Positions 9,998-20,155 are shown, counted from the first letter of the stretch. The stretch: 64,000 nt of DNA from Treponema sp. (GCA_009780855.1 WQZG01000004.1:20689-84688), one strand, 5' to 3'. The notes: generated by a model from the sequence alone, not told the origin. Program-made: numbers and translations.

Positions 9998-11031
9998 GGA
10001 TTAACCACCACACGCAAACCGGCGTGTCCTTCCGCGGCGGCAAAGGCATCGGTGATCCTGTCCAGGGAAAAATTGTGGGTAATAAAACGCTTCACATCAA
10101 TACGGCCGTCAGCGATCATGCCCAGCGCCCGGCCGTGGTGGGACGGCATGGAACCGTGAGCGCCTGTTATCATTAGTTCCTTGTAGTGAATAATGTTTGT
10201 ATCCAGGGTTACCATGGTCCCGGCGGGGAGTCCGCCGAAGAAGTTGATCCTGGCGCGGTTTTTTGCCATAAGCAGGGACTGCGCCTGTGAATCACCGGAC
10301 GGGTTTGAAGTAAGTATTACATCGGCGCCAAGGCCGCCGGTCTGTGCCAGCACGGCTTTAACGGCATCAGTTTCTTTTGAGTTGATATAAACATCGGCAA
10401 TGCCGAGCTTTTTGGCAAGTTCAAGCCTGGGGTTTGAACGGTTAATCAGTATTACTTTGGAAGCGCCCATTGCCTTGGCCACAACACAGATCATCATGCC
10501 GATGGGGCCGGCGCCTATAAGGACAACTGCATCACCCAGGTTGACCGGTGTAAGCTCAAGGGCGTTTAGTACGCAGGCCAGCGGCTCTGCCAGCGCACCT
10601 TCGTTAAATGAAACATTGTCCGGCAGAATATGCACAGGCCCGTAGTTAACCGTTGTCTGGTTTAGCGGCACGTATTCCGCAAACCCGCCGGGAAACTGGT
10701 AGCCCATTGCGTAGTTGATCTGGCAGTTGTTGCCGATGCCTGCTTCGCAAAAAGCGCAATGTCCACAGGGAACATCGGCGCCGATGGCAACGCGGTCGCC
10801 GGGTTTAAATTTTGTAACACCGGCTCCGACCGCCGCGACCTCGCCGGAGATCTCGTGCCCGATCACCTGGGGCGGCTTAACACGGCTGTTGCCATGATGG
10901 AAAATGCGTATGTCCGAACCGCATACGGCGCAGGAACGCACACGCACCAGCATTCCGCCCGGTTCGGCTGTTGGAGTCGGTACTTCGCGCACCGTCATTT
11001 TATCTATGTCTTCGTAAATGGCCGCTTTCAT
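9994..11031 (-). CDS. Zinc-dependent medium-chain alcohol/sugar dehydrogenase
   Basis: CAVCGSDIRIFHHG, GHEISGEV, CGHCAFCEAGIGNNC zinc motifs, GAGPIGMM Rossmann motif. Confidence 0.85.
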   Translation of the reverse strand: MKAAIYEDIDKMTVREVPTPTAEPGGMLVRVRSCAVCGSDIRIFHHGNSRVKPPQVIGHEISGEVAAVGAGVTKFKPGDRVAIGADVPCGHCAFCEAGIGNNCQINYAMGYQFPGGFAEYVPLNQTTVNYGPVHILPDNVSFNEGALAEPLACVLNALELTPVNLGDAVVLIGAGPIGMMICVVAKAMGASKVILINRSNPRLELAKKLGIADVYINSKETDAVKAVLAQTGGLGADVILTSNPSGDSQAQSLLMAKNRARINFFGGLPAGTMVTLDTNIIHYKELMITGAHGSMPSHHGRALGMIADGRIDVKRFITHNFSLDRITDAFAAAEGHAGLRVVVNP

Positions 11032-11057
11032 CGTAAACTCTCCTTTTAAAACGCTTC

Positions 11058-11951
11058 TTAATCTTTGACATACTTGCGCCAGTATTCAACCGACGCTTTA
11101 TGGTCTTCTACAACCCTGCCGTCGGTATCCCAATGTTCCCGGTGCGACAGCTCAAAGTGCAGCAGCGCCTCCTTGCAGCCGGACTGTTCAAGACAGGCAA
11201 GCACTTTCTCGGCTGTTATATATCCCTGGCTGTTGTTCTCCGGAGTAAAAGGCCAGTGCATACTTTTGCCCAGCATGGTCTGCTGAAGGTGAATTACCGG
11301 GCTTACACTGCCCAGCGCCAGCAGCCAGGGGTAGGGGTCGCGCTCGTTCGGGTGCGGCGCGTGGCCTATGTCCAGACAGACTTTCATCGGGACGCCGCAG
11401 TGCGCGTTCACCATATCAAGGATCGCTTTGGTCTCTGCGACTGTATTTGCGAACTCGCGCGGTACGCTCATCGGCTCAAAAATTACGCTCTCGTAACCGA
11501 GTTCCTTTGCGTAAAACGTCAGCTCCTGCCACCCTTTAACCGCGGCTTCTGTAACACGTTTGCGTTTTTCAGGATCGTTAATCGTGTCAAAGGTGAGTAT
11601 ACCAAAGTGGCTGCCGCCGGTTTGTGCGCCTAGTTTGGCGCCGATTTCAAAAAGCCGTTTAAACCAGTCCAGCCAAATGCGGCGGGCCTGTTCATCCGGG
11701 TGGCAAAGATGATTGACCCGGGTATACGCGCTGGTAAATATCGAATCAACATTAAAGCTGTAACGCTTTGCCGATTCTTTTATACGTTTAATCTGCGAAT
11801 CAATATAGCTGTCGGGAAGAAACGGATTTAAAAGATCGGCTACAAACTGCACGCTGTGCAGGCCAAGGTCTCCGACAATTTTTCCCCAGGCCTCGGGTTC
11901 GGTATAACGGTTAATCGCGAATCCGCAATTTGTACCCAGTTTAAGTTTCAT
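11058..11951 (-). CDS. Sugar phosphate isomerase/epimerase (xylose-isomerase-like TIM barrel)
   Basis: Composition and motifs of AP-endonuclease-2/xylose-isomerase-like proteins (VIFEPMSVPRE, CLDIGHAPHP); sugar operon context. Confidence 0.75.
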   Translation of the reverse strand: MKLKLGTNCGFAINRYTEPEAWGKIVGDLGLHSVQFVADLLNPFLPDSYIDSQIKRIKESAKRYSFNVDSIFTSAYTRVNHLCHPDEQARRIWLDWFKRLFEIGAKLGAQTGGSHFGILTFDTINDPEKRKRVTEAAVKGWQELTFYAKELGYESVIFEPMSVPREFANTVAETKAILDMVNAHCGVPMKVCLDIGHAPHPNERDPYPWLLALGSVSPVIHLQQTMLGKSMHWPFTPENNSQGYITAEKVLACLEQSGCKEALLHFELSHREHWDTDGRVVEDHKASVEYWRKYVKD

Positions 11952-12949
11952 AATTTTAATACCTCCAGCATGGCCGCGATATTTTCGCAGGGTACATCGG
12001 CGGGAACCTGGTGTGTGGGAGCGCAGACGTATCCCCCATCCCTGCCCAGAACGGCAATTGTATTACGGACGGTCCGTTTTATTTTTTCCGGTGTCATCGA
12101 GGGCAAATCGCGCTGAGTGCTGATCGCCCCCCAAAAACAAAGGCGGCTTCCAAATTCATTTTTTATTTTTTTTAGGTCATAAATTTCCGGCTGGACGGTC
12201 TGGTATACATCAAGCCCAATATCCATTAGGCCGGGTAAAAACACGCTGATATTACCGCAGGAATGGAGGCAGACATATTTTCCGGCGGCCTTTACCGGCT
12301 CAAACATTTTTTTGAGGCAGGGTTTTATATATTTATTAAAATGTTCGGGTGAAAACAGCGGGCCGGTTTGTGTACCGTAATCATCGCCGAAGTAAAAACC
12401 GTCGATGTTTTGTTTTAAAGCCTCATTGATTATTTCCAGATTATGGGCGGTAATTTTTTCCAGCAATTCCGCTACAAAATTTTCTTCAAGACAGAAATCA
12501 CTGAGCAAATTTTCCATGCCCCGCAGGCTCCAGGCCCTTTCAAACAAACAGAGTCCCAGTTTACCGAGCTTTATCGTATCGCGGCCGTTGGCGAGCATTT
12601 TGCCCGTCGATTCCCTGACTGTCTGCAGCGGAGGTTTGGGAAAACTATAGCCTTCGAAATTTGGTTTTTTTAATATGAATGAATCTACAACGCCGATGTC
12701 TTTATCTTTCCCTGAGCGGTTCCAGATTACCCCGAATTCATCCTTAAAAAAGCCCGGCTTGATTTGGGCGCCGCCATTGTAGCTGCATTTTTCAAAATGA
12801 TTGCCAAAATAGCTTACATAATCGCGCCGATCAATGCCGCTGTAAGCGGCGAATAAATCCATGGCCGCTGTTGTCAGTTCGATATTCCAGGGCACGGTAT
12901 CGGGCTGTTTGTGGGCAAAGGCAGCAATAACCCTATCCCTTTTGGTCAT
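11948..12949 (-). CDS. Uroporphyrinogen decarboxylase-like / methyltransferase-like protein
   Basis: FYFGDDYGTQTGPLFSPEHFNKYIKPCLKKMF, CLHSCGNISVFLPGLMDIGLDVYQTVQPE; URO-D superfamily pattern with HxCGN. Confidence 0.8.
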   Translation of the reverse strand: MTKRDRVIAAFAHKQPDTVPWNIELTTAAMDLFAAYSGIDRRDYVSYFGNHFEKCSYNGGAQIKPGFFKDEFGVIWNRSGKDKDIGVVDSFILKKPNFEGYSFPKPPLQTVRESTGKMLANGRDTIKLGKLGLCLFERAWSLRGMENLLSDFCLEENFVAELLEKITAHNLEIINEALKQNIDGFYFGDDYGTQTGPLFSPEHFNKYIKPCLKKMFEPVKAAGKYVCLHSCGNISVFLPGLMDIGLDVYQTVQPEIYDLKKIKNEFGSRLCFWGAISTQRDLPSMTPEKIKRTVRNTIAVLGRDGGYVCAPTHQVPADVPCENIAAMLEVLKL

Positions 12950-13980
12950 ATAGTAAACATTACCCGGCAGGAAAATTGCGTCTTGTCGCGCAGCAGATCA
13001 AAAGCCGCCCCGCAGTCAGCAAGGCTGAACCGGTGGGTGACCAGTTGTTTGACATTGACACGGCCGGATGCCATGGCAGCCAGAGCGGTCCGCCAGTCAT
13101 TCTGTTTTTGCGTGTAACTGGAATTCCAGGTGCCAAAGACGGTAAGCTGTTTGCGCAATATATCCCAGTACGGGGCCTGCTTAAGATTCATGTCGCCTGA
13201 AGGGTTGCCCATAAGCACAACGCGGCCAAGAGGTTTTGCCGCCAGAAAGCAGCCTTCCGCGGCAGCGGCGGCTCCCGCGCCCTCGATTGCCAGATCAACT
13301 CCTTTGCCGCCGGTAATTGTTTTTACATTATCAAGCCAGTCTTTTGAGCCGCTGTTGAGGGCGTATTCGTAACCAAGCTGTTTGGCAAATGCAAGTTTTT
13401 TTTCGTCGATATCAAGCAAAATAATATTTTGGGCGCCGCCGGCTTTGGCAAAAGCCGCCAGCATAAGCCCGATTGCTCCCGCACCGAAGATCGCGACGCT
13501 GTCGCCGATTGACACACCGGCCCGGCCCAGAGCGTGCAGCGATACGGAAGCTGGCTCGGCCATGGCCATTTCTTCGTAACCCAGGTTCCCGGCCATTACC
13601 AGATTCCAGACCGGAACCGCTATGTACTGGGCAAAACCGCCGTCGCAGCGGGAACCAAAGTAATTGTAATTGCGGCAGGAAGCGTATTCGCCGGTTTCGC
13701 ACATGTCGCATTTTTTACAGGGCAAAAGCGGGAACACGGCCGCGGCTTTTCCGATCAGCGCCCTGTCAGCGCCCGGCCCGGTTTCAACAATCTCGCCGGC
13801 AAACTCATGGCCGGGTATGGTCGGGAAACTGTAAGTTCCCTTTATGAATACCCTGGGAATATCTGAGCCGCAGATACCGGACGCTTTTATCTTAAGTAAA
13901 ACTTCTCCTGCTTTGGGAACAGGATCGGGAACATCTTCATAAACCAACTGCCCGATTTTATGCAGAACGCAAGCTTTCAT
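12946..13980 (-). CDS. Zinc-dependent medium-chain alcohol/polyol dehydrogenase
   Basis: ASGICGSDIPRVF, GHEFAGEIVETG, CKKCDMCETGEYASC, GAGAIGLM. Confidence 0.85.
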   Translation of the reverse strand: MKACVLHKIGQLVYEDVPDPVPKAGEVLLKIKASGICGSDIPRVFIKGTYSFPTIPGHEFAGEIVETGPGADRALIGKAAAVFPLLPCKKCDMCETGEYASCRNYNYFGSRCDGGFAQYIAVPVWNLVMAGNLGYEEMAMAEPASVSLHALGRAGVSIGDSVAIFGAGAIGLMLAAFAKAGGAQNIILLDIDEKKLAFAKQLGYEYALNSGSKDWLDNVKTITGGKGVDLAIEGAGAAAAAEGCFLAAKPLGRVVLMGNPSGDMNLKQAPYWDILRKQLTVFGTWNSSYTQKQNDWRTALAAMASGRVNVKQLVTHRFSLADCGAAFDLLRDKTQFSCRVMFTI

Positions 13981-15083
13981 TTACATACTCCGTTGTATAC
14001 CCCGTATGAGTGCGCTGTTTCGTACATCGCCAGAATATTTTCCACAGGTGTATTGTCCTGGATTTGATGAGTCGGAGCCAGAACATAACCGCCGCCTGGC
14101 ATCATAATATCCAGTGTTTCCCTGACAACCGCGCGCGTGTCTTCGGCAGTACCGTAGGCAAGCGGCCCGGCGGTTGAGATGCAGCCGCTGAACGCCAGCC
14201 TGCCGCCGAATTGTTTCTTGAGAACAGAAGGCGCCATACCCACAGCCTCGGGCTGCAGAGTATCGACAGCGCTTACTCCCATTTCGATAAAGTCCTCGTA
14301 TACCCAGCTTGAACAGCCGCAGGTATGCACCATTAACGGTTTATTAAAACTCTTTGCAAAATCAGCATACCGCTGGTGCCTGGGCCGCAGGACCCTTCGG
14401 TACATATCCAGGCTGATCATGGGAGAACGCTGGGTGCCCAGATCCTCGCCGATGAGGACCAGAGATACAATATTGCCGATGCGTGAAATAAGCCGTTCAA
14501 GGATGCCGATCTCCATGCTGTTGCGGCGGTCGATATAGGCAAGGGTTGCCTCGTCTTCGGCCAGAAGATTTACCAGTGTGTCTTCCATACCCATGACCCG
14601 GCCTGTAGCGTTTATTATGTCGGCGAACCCGGCGGTTCCGATTTGAATCGCGAGGTTTTCTTTGGCAAACGCTTTGGCTTGTTGGACAGCCAAATCGTAA
14701 TCAAAATTATCGGGATTGGGTACCGGAAACGCCGCAATTTGTTCCGCAGACATACCCGTCATGGGGAAGTCGCAGAAGTCCCAGTAACCGCCGTGTTCGT
14801 TGGGAACCCACCGCGTAACATAACCGTAAACCTGGTTTACTTTTCTGTCCGGTATCTGTTTAAACAGATCCGGTCCCCTGTAGGCGGGCTGAACCGCGCG
14901 GATATCAACACCCAGAGCGCGCAGCACCCCTTCATATTCGTTTTCATCAAAACCCAGATGTTTTGCCAGTCTCCCGTGCACCGCCGGATTTGTCGCGTAA
15001 TTTACCGGCACGCGATCCGGCGTATCCAGGCGTAAAGTATTTTCGACACGTTCTCTTGAAGTCATTGCTTTCTTCATAAGCAA
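13977..15083 (-). CDS. Uroporphyrinogen decarboxylase-like / methyltransferase-like protein
   Basis: LIGEDLGTQRSPMISLDMYRRVLRPRHQRY, MVHTCGCSSWVYEDFIEMGVSAVDTLQPEAVGM. Confidence 0.8.
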   Translation of the reverse strand: MLMKKAMTSRERVENTLRLDTPDRVPVNYATNPAVHGRLAKHLGFDENEYEGVLRALGVDIRAVQPAYRGPDLFKQIPDRKVNQVYGYVTRWVPNEHGGYWDFCDFPMTGMSAEQIAAFPVPNPDNFDYDLAVQQAKAFAKENLAIQIGTAGFADIINATGRVMGMEDTLVNLLAEDEATLAYIDRRNSMEIGILERLISRIGNIVSLVLIGEDLGTQRSPMISLDMYRRVLRPRHQRYADFAKSFNKPLMVHTCGCSSWVYEDFIEMGVSAVDTLQPEAVGMAPSVLKKQFGGRLAFSGCISTAGPLAYGTAEDTRAVVRETLDIMMPGGGYVLAPTHQIQDNTPVENILAMYETAHSYGVYNGVCK

Positions 15084-15086
15084 TGC

Positions 15087-16889
15087 CTAATGCTGTCTTA
15101 TCCTGTACAGGACACTGACATTCCGCTCATTTATCTCGCGCAGAATTTCCGGTTCAACCTTGAAATTCCTGTCCATATCCATGATGCCGTTTACTTCCTG
15201 CTGAACATCGGTTACCTGGGTATAACAATAACCGCAAATGGCATCGATTTTTTTTATGGCCGTTGTAATGGAGTCAAAGCGTTTGATGTAGTCCTCTTTG
15301 GAAGCTACTTTATTGCCGTAACCCCAGCCTTCGCCGCGGTTTGTAAAGGCAATTCCTCCGAACTCGCTTAGAAGAATCGGCTGGCCTGCGTACATATAAC
15401 CGTCGGCAAAAGCGGAACGGTGCAGGTTGTAATAAATTTCATTGTCCAGAATTTCCTGCAGATAGTCTCCGTAGCGCTCCTCAAATTCTTCGCCGTCTTC
15501 AACATAATCATGCAGCGTTATGATGTCGGAGACTGTATGCTCCCACCCGTCATTGCAGACTACGGGCCGGTATTTGTCGTAGGATTTGGTAAGATTGTAA
15601 ATGGCCTCGGTAAATTGCTGCTGGGTTTTGTCAGTTTTGATTTTGGGAACGCCCCAGGATTCATTGAAGGGTGTCCAGGTAATTATCGAAGGGTGGTTAT
15701 AGTTCTGCCTGACAATGTCCATCCATTCGCGGGTAAACATGGTTACAGCGTCATCGTTGTATTCAAAGGTCGCGGCCATTTCACTCCAGACGAGAAGGCC
15801 CTTGACATCGGCCCAATACAAAAATTTTTCGTCTTCGATTTTTTGGTGTTTGCGTACGCCGTTGTAGCCGGCAGCCATCACCTTGTCGATGTCATCGATT
15901 AAGGCTTGTTCGTCCGGCGGGGTCAGGTGGCTGTTCTTCCAGTAGCCCTGGTCAAGAATTAGGCGCTGGTAAAGGGGCGCGCCGTTAAGAAGAATATTCT
16001 GCCCGTCAATGCGGATTTCCCTGAGGCCAAAGTATGAAAGCGCCTTATCAACTGTTTTTCCTTTCTTAATCAGTGAAAATGAAACATCGTATAAATTGGG
16101 ATTTGCCGGCGACCATGCGCAGACTTTCCAGACATGATCAGGTGAATTTAGGTCAGCGGTAAAAGAAAGCCGTTTCTGGTTTGCCGGGATCGTAATTTTG
16201 GCGACAGGTCTGTCATTGAATGTAATTTCTGTTACCAGTTCCAGTTCCGCATTAATACTGGCGGTTTCGACTTCCGCCTCGATTTCAAGTATACCCTTGC
16301 TGAATACCGGGGTCATTTTGACGGATTTAACGTATTCGGGATTAACGTATTCCAGCCACACGGTTTTCCAGATGCCCGTAGTCTGTACATACCAGCAGCC
16401 GAAGTTTTCGTTCCGCCAGCGCTGCTTACCGCGCGGCTGGCTCATGTCAAAGGAATCCTGGGCGCGTACGGTCAAAGTATTGGATCCGGTTTTTACAAGC
16501 GGGGTAATGTCAAACGAAAAACGCGAATAACCGCCGTCGTGGCTGCCCGCGTAAACACCGTTGACCCAAACCTTGGTATTGTAATCAGACCCTTCAAAAT
16601 GCAGGAATACCTTTTTCCCCTGCTTTTTGGCAGCGTCAATTTCCAGAGACCTCCTGTACCAGACCACATCATGGCGGACCGGATCGCCGATTCCGCTGGC
16701 CGGACTTTCATACGCAAAAGGAACGGTTATCTCACTTTTGGACGGGAAAGCGCCGAACCACTTTTTTGCGATTCCTTCGTCATTATCATCAAATGAAAAA
16801 TCCCATTTTCCGTTTAAATTTTCCCACGACATGGGACCTTCGCCCCGCACAAACTGCGGCCGCGGGTAATTTGGCTGGTAGCATTTCAT
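15087..16889 (-). CDS. Glycoside hydrolase family 2 protein (beta-galactosidase/glucuronidase-like)
   Basis: N-terminal jelly-roll sequence (KVWVNGVYAGSHDGGYSRFSFDITPLVK), TWTPFNESWG acid/base motif, LLSEFGG nucleophile motif. Confidence 0.9.
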   Translation of the reverse strand: MKCYQPNYPRPQFVRGEGPMSWENLNGKWDFSFDDNDEGIAKKWFGAFPSKSEITVPFAYESPASGIGDPVRHDVVWYRRSLEIDAAKKQGKKVFLHFEGSDYNTKVWVNGVYAGSHDGGYSRFSFDITPLVKTGSNTLTVRAQDSFDMSQPRGKQRWRNENFGCWYVQTTGIWKTVWLEYVNPEYVKSVKMTPVFSKGILEIEAEVETASINAELELVTEITFNDRPVAKITIPANQKRLSFTADLNSPDHVWKVCAWSPANPNLYDVSFSLIKKGKTVDKALSYFGLREIRIDGQNILLNGAPLYQRLILDQGYWKNSHLTPPDEQALIDDIDKVMAAGYNGVRKHQKIEDEKFLYWADVKGLLVWSEMAATFEYNDDAVTMFTREWMDIVRQNYNHPSIITWTPFNESWGVPKIKTDKTQQQFTEAIYNLTKSYDKYRPVVCNDGWEHTVSDIITLHDYVEDGEEFEERYGDYLQEILDNEIYYNLHRSAFADGYMYAGQPILLSEFGGIAFTNRGEGWGYGNKVASKEDYIKRFDSITTAIKKIDAICGYCYTQVTDVQQEVNGIMDMDRNFKVEPEILREINERNVSVLYRIRQH

Positions 16890-16917
16890 GGCTGCCTCTT
16901 TATTTAGAATTAATTAT

Positions 16918-16937
16918 CCGGAAACGTCAGTTTCCGG
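16918..16937. promoter_or_regulatory. Perfect inverted repeat CCGGAAAC-GTCA-GTTTCCGG, candidate operator upstream of the GH2/UroD operon
   Basis: 8-bp perfect arms, 29 bp upstream of the GH2 start codon and just downstream of a promoter-like TTGTAC-17-TAAAAT (minus strand, 16982..16954). Confidence 0.5.
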
Positions 16938-16953
16938 GTTACCGAACAATTCC

Positions 16954-16982
16954 ATTTTATCATTAAAAACTACAGCGTACAA
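16954..16982 (-). promoter_or_regulatory. Putative promoter of the seven-gene operon (TTGTAC-17-TAAAAT)
   Basis: Minus-strand hexamers at 16982-16977 and 16959-16954 with a 17-bp spacer. Confidence 0.45.
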
Positions 16983-17002
16983 TTACGCCGCGGAAATTTG
17001 CA

Positions 17003-18778
17003 CTACCCAGCTATTTCCATCATGCCGAATTGCGCTGCGTGCAGTTCCGCGTAAAGGCCGCCGCGGGCCATCAGTTCGCTGTGGCTGCCCTGCTGTACTA
17101 TGCCGCGACCGTCTATAACCACTATCTGGTCCGCGTTTCTTATGGTTGACAGGCGGTGGGCTATTACCATGGTGGTGCGGCCCCGTGAGAGTTCCTCAAG
17201 CGCGCGCTGAATCTTGAATTCGGTGGCGGAATCCAGGGCGCTGGTGGCTTCGTCAAGAATCAGGATGGGCGGGTTTTTGAGAAAAATTCTGGCTATGGAA
17301 ATACGCTGCTTTTGGCCGCCGGAAAGTTTTATGCCGCGTTCCCCGACAACAGTATCGTAACCCTGCGGCATTTCCATTATATCTTCATGGATCTCCGCCG
17401 CCATGGCCGCCGCTATTATTTCTTCTTCACTTGCGGCGACCCGGCCGTAAGCGATATTCTCCCGGATGGTTCCCGCAAACAGAAAGACTTCCTGCTGTAC
17501 TATACCGATATTTTTCCGCAGAGAATCCAGGGTAATGTCTTTGATGTCAACTCCGTCAATTGTAATGCTTCCCCTGTGGATGTCGTAGAACCTTGGCAGC
17601 AGGTGGCAGAGCGTTGTTTTGCCGCCGCCGGACGGACCAACCAGGGCCAGGGTGCCTCCCGCCGGGATCGAAAGACTTACACCGCTTAAGACATAGTGAT
17701 CTTTTGCTTCCTCGTCTTCGGTATAGGCGAACGTGACGTTTTTATACTCGACATCACCCCGTATTTTATCAAGGGATCGGGCGCTGGGACTGTCGGCTAT
17801 TTCCGGTTTTATGCGCAGGATTTCAACAAACCGGTTAAATCCGGCTATTCCTGTGCTGAATTGTTCGACAAAGTTCTGCATTCTCCGTATTGGCTGTAAA
17901 AAGGCGGCGACAAAGAGGTTGCAGGCGATAAGATCGGGCAGAGTCATTTTGCTGCCCATTATCAGAAATCCTCCAAGGGCAATAACGAGTACCACCAAAA
18001 AATTCGTCATGAATTCAATTTGGCTCTGGAAATATGCCATTGTTTTATAATAGGCTTTTCTGGCGTTCTTGTAGTTCTCATTGCCCACGCCGAATTTTTT
18101 GATTTCGTGAGGTTCGTTGGTAAAGGCCTTTGCGGTCCGCACACCGGAAACACTGGACTCAAGGTTCGCGATTATTTCGGCAGTTCTTTCCTTGACCCTT
18201 CTGGATGCATTCTGAAGCGACTTCCTGGAAAAAATTGCAACCGCGATCATTATGGGGACAAGGATCATAAGCACAATAGCCATTTCCCACCGGATTGTGG
18301 ATATAAGGAAAAACGAGCCGCCCAGGGTCAGCAGGGAGATAAAGAGATCCTCCGGACCATGGTGGGTAAGTTCGGTTACTTCAAAAAGATCGGTAGTTGC
18401 ACGGCTCATGATTTGTCCGGTGCGGTTATTGTCATAATAAGAAAACGGGAGTTTTTGCAGATGGTTAAAAAGGTCGCTGCGCATGTCGGCTTCGATATAG
18501 GTGCCCATTGCGTGGCCCCAGTAAGTTACAAAAAATGAAAATCCCATTCTAAAAACATAAAGCAGCACCATACAGCCGGCCATGATAAAGAAAAATTTAT
18601 AAAGCTGGCCCGGGAGAAGTTTTTCCATTGTATACTTGGTCATCATGGGAAAAACCAAATCGGTTCCGGAAATCATGGCCGCGCAGAACATGTCGGCCAG
18701 AAAAAGTTTCATATGGGGCCGGTAAAAATGGGCAAAAATCCTGAGCAGGGGTTTGCGGTAATCGTAATTAGATGGCAT
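17003..18778 (-). CDS. ABC transporter, fused permease/ATP-binding (multidrug/lipid exporter type)
   Basis: TM region plus Walker A GPSGGGKTT, signature KLSGGQKQRISIARIFL, Walker B ILILDEATSALD. Confidence 0.92.
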   Translation of the reverse strand: MPSNYDYRKPLLRIFAHFYRPHMKLFLADMFCAAMISGTDLVFPMMTKYTMEKLLPGQLYKFFFIMAGCMVLLYVFRMGFSFFVTYWGHAMGTYIEADMRSDLFNHLQKLPFSYYDNNRTGQIMSRATTDLFEVTELTHHGPEDLFISLLTLGGSFFLISTIRWEMAIVLMILVPIMIAVAIFSRKSLQNASRRVKERTAEIIANLESSVSGVRTAKAFTNEPHEIKKFGVGNENYKNARKAYYKTMAYFQSQIEFMTNFLVVLVIALGGFLIMGSKMTLPDLIACNLFVAAFLQPIRRMQNFVEQFSTGIAGFNRFVEILRIKPEIADSPSARSLDKIRGDVEYKNVTFAYTEDEEAKDHYVLSGVSLSIPAGGTLALVGPSGGGKTTLCHLLPRFYDIHRGSITIDGVDIKDITLDSLRKNIGIVQQEVFLFAGTIRENIAYGRVAASEEEIIAAAMAAEIHEDIMEMPQGYDTVVGERGIKLSGGQKQRISIARIFLKNPPILILDEATSALDSATEFKIQRALEELSRGRTTMVIAHRLSTIRNADQIVVIDGRGIVQQGSHSELMARGGLYAELHAAQFGMMEIAG

Positions 18779-18815
18779 AATTAATTATAGTTAAATTCCA
18801 TAAAGAGGTGAAGCT

Positions 18816-19292
18816 GTGAAAACACTGATAGCGTATTATTCCGGCGCAGGCAGCACGGCGCGTGTAGCCGGTCTTTTAAAAACCGCGCTTAACGCGGACA
18901 TTTATGAAATAAAAACCCTGGATCCAAAGAAACGCCGGGGCCCGGCAAATTTCTTCTGGGCAATTTCGATATCAATGAAAAAAAAGAAACCGGCGCTTGT
19001 ACCTTTTACATTGGACATAAAAAAATACGATTTGATAATTCTTGGAACTCCTGTCTGGGCCGGAGGTCCGTCTGTCATACTAACCGCTTTTTTGGATCAG
19101 GTAAAAATTACCGGTAAAAAAATCGCCCTGTACTGCTGCCATGCCGGCGGCCCCGGAGAGACCATTAACAGGCTCAAAGCACAACTTGCAGGTAATACGA
19201 TTATTGGTGAAATTGATTTTACCAAAGCGGGAAAAGCCAATCCCGATGAGTTAAAGAAAAAGGCTGAAGATTGGGTCAAAACGCTCCATTAA
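18816..19292 (+). CDS. Flavodoxin family protein
   Basis: AYYSGAGSTARVA phosphate loop; LIILGTPVWAGGPS. Confidence 0.8.
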   Translation: MKTLIAYYSGAGSTARVAGLLKTALNADIYEIKTLDPKKRRGPANFFWAISISMKKKKPALVPFTLDIKKYDLIILGTPVWAGGPSVILTAFLDQVKITGKKIALYCCHAGGPGETINRLKAQLAGNTIIGEIDFTKAGKANPDELKKKAEDWVKTLH

Positions 19293-19300
19293 TAAACTTT

Positions 19301-20155
19301 TTATAAAACATATTTTTCCAGCATCCGCGCGGCCCCGCCTTCTCCGCAAGCCGCTGTAACCGCATCGGCTGCGGCCTTTAGCAGGGAACTGGCATTTCCC
19401 ATGGCAACGCCAAGGCCGGCATAACGGATCATGTCCAAATCGTTTGCGCTGTCGCCAAGGGCAATACTGTTTTTTCTTTTAATACCGGCTGCCTTAAGAA
19501 TTATCTTTATCCCTTTTGCTTTACTCTCTCCCTTAATGATGGCCTCGGCATAATCACTAAAGGCGTTAACCTTAAAAAAGTTCCAGAGTATTTCAAATTC
19601 CGCCTTGGTTACCGAACCGTTTACAGTAAGTTTTGTAATATAGTCATCTGCGAATATATTGTTAATGCCGTCCATGTCTTTAATAATTATCGGAGTACGT
19701 ATACTGAAGGAACGCGGCGAAGGACAGATGAGGTAACATTCTTTTTCGCCTTCCAGTACCAATTGTCTGTTGTTCTCCAGATACCAGGAACAAATTTTTT
19801 TTAGCGGTTTTTGCGGCACCCATTTATGGTAAATCGTCCTGTACCCGGTATTGCCGCCTCCGGGCTCCTCCGGGGACCTTAGCAAAACATGGGCGCCGCC
19901 GCCTGCCGCAATTCCCTTCCACACAGGTAAATCAAGAATGCAGGCCGGAATATTGGCAAATGACCTGCCGGTATTGATAAAAAGCAGATGTCCCAAACTG
20001 ACAGCTTTTTGCATGGCCGCCACGTCTTCGCTGTAAGGCCCTCCCCGGCGGTCAATCAGGGTTCCGTCAATATCAAAAAAAATAGCTTTAAGCGATGCGG
20101 ATGCTTTTGGAGCTTTGAACGGAGTTATGGACGAAACATTGGCTAAAAACTTCAT
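19301..20155 (-). CDS. HAD superfamily hydrolase (Cof-like)
   Basis: FFDIDGTLIDRRG, INTGRSFANI, ALGDSANDLDMIRYAGLGVAMGNA. Confidence 0.88.
   Translation of the reverse strand: MKFLANVSSITPFKAPKASASLKAIFFDIDGTLIDRRGGPYSEDVAAMQKAVSLGHLLFINTGRSFANIPACILDLPVWKGIAAGGGAHVLLRSPEEPGGGNTGYRTIYHKWVPQKPLKKICSWYLENNRQLVLEGEKECYLICPSPRSFSIRTPIIIKDMDGINNIFADDYITKLTVNGSVTKAEFEILWNFFKVNAFSDYAEAIIKGESKAKGIKIILKAAGIKRKNSIALGDSANDLDMIRYAGLGVAMGNASSLLKAAADAVTAACGEGGAARMLEKYVL

Noticed and set aside
13473-13847. Arg-rich plus-strand ORF within the dehydrogenase gene
   Set aside because: Composition is typical of an antisense frame; the sense gene is certain.
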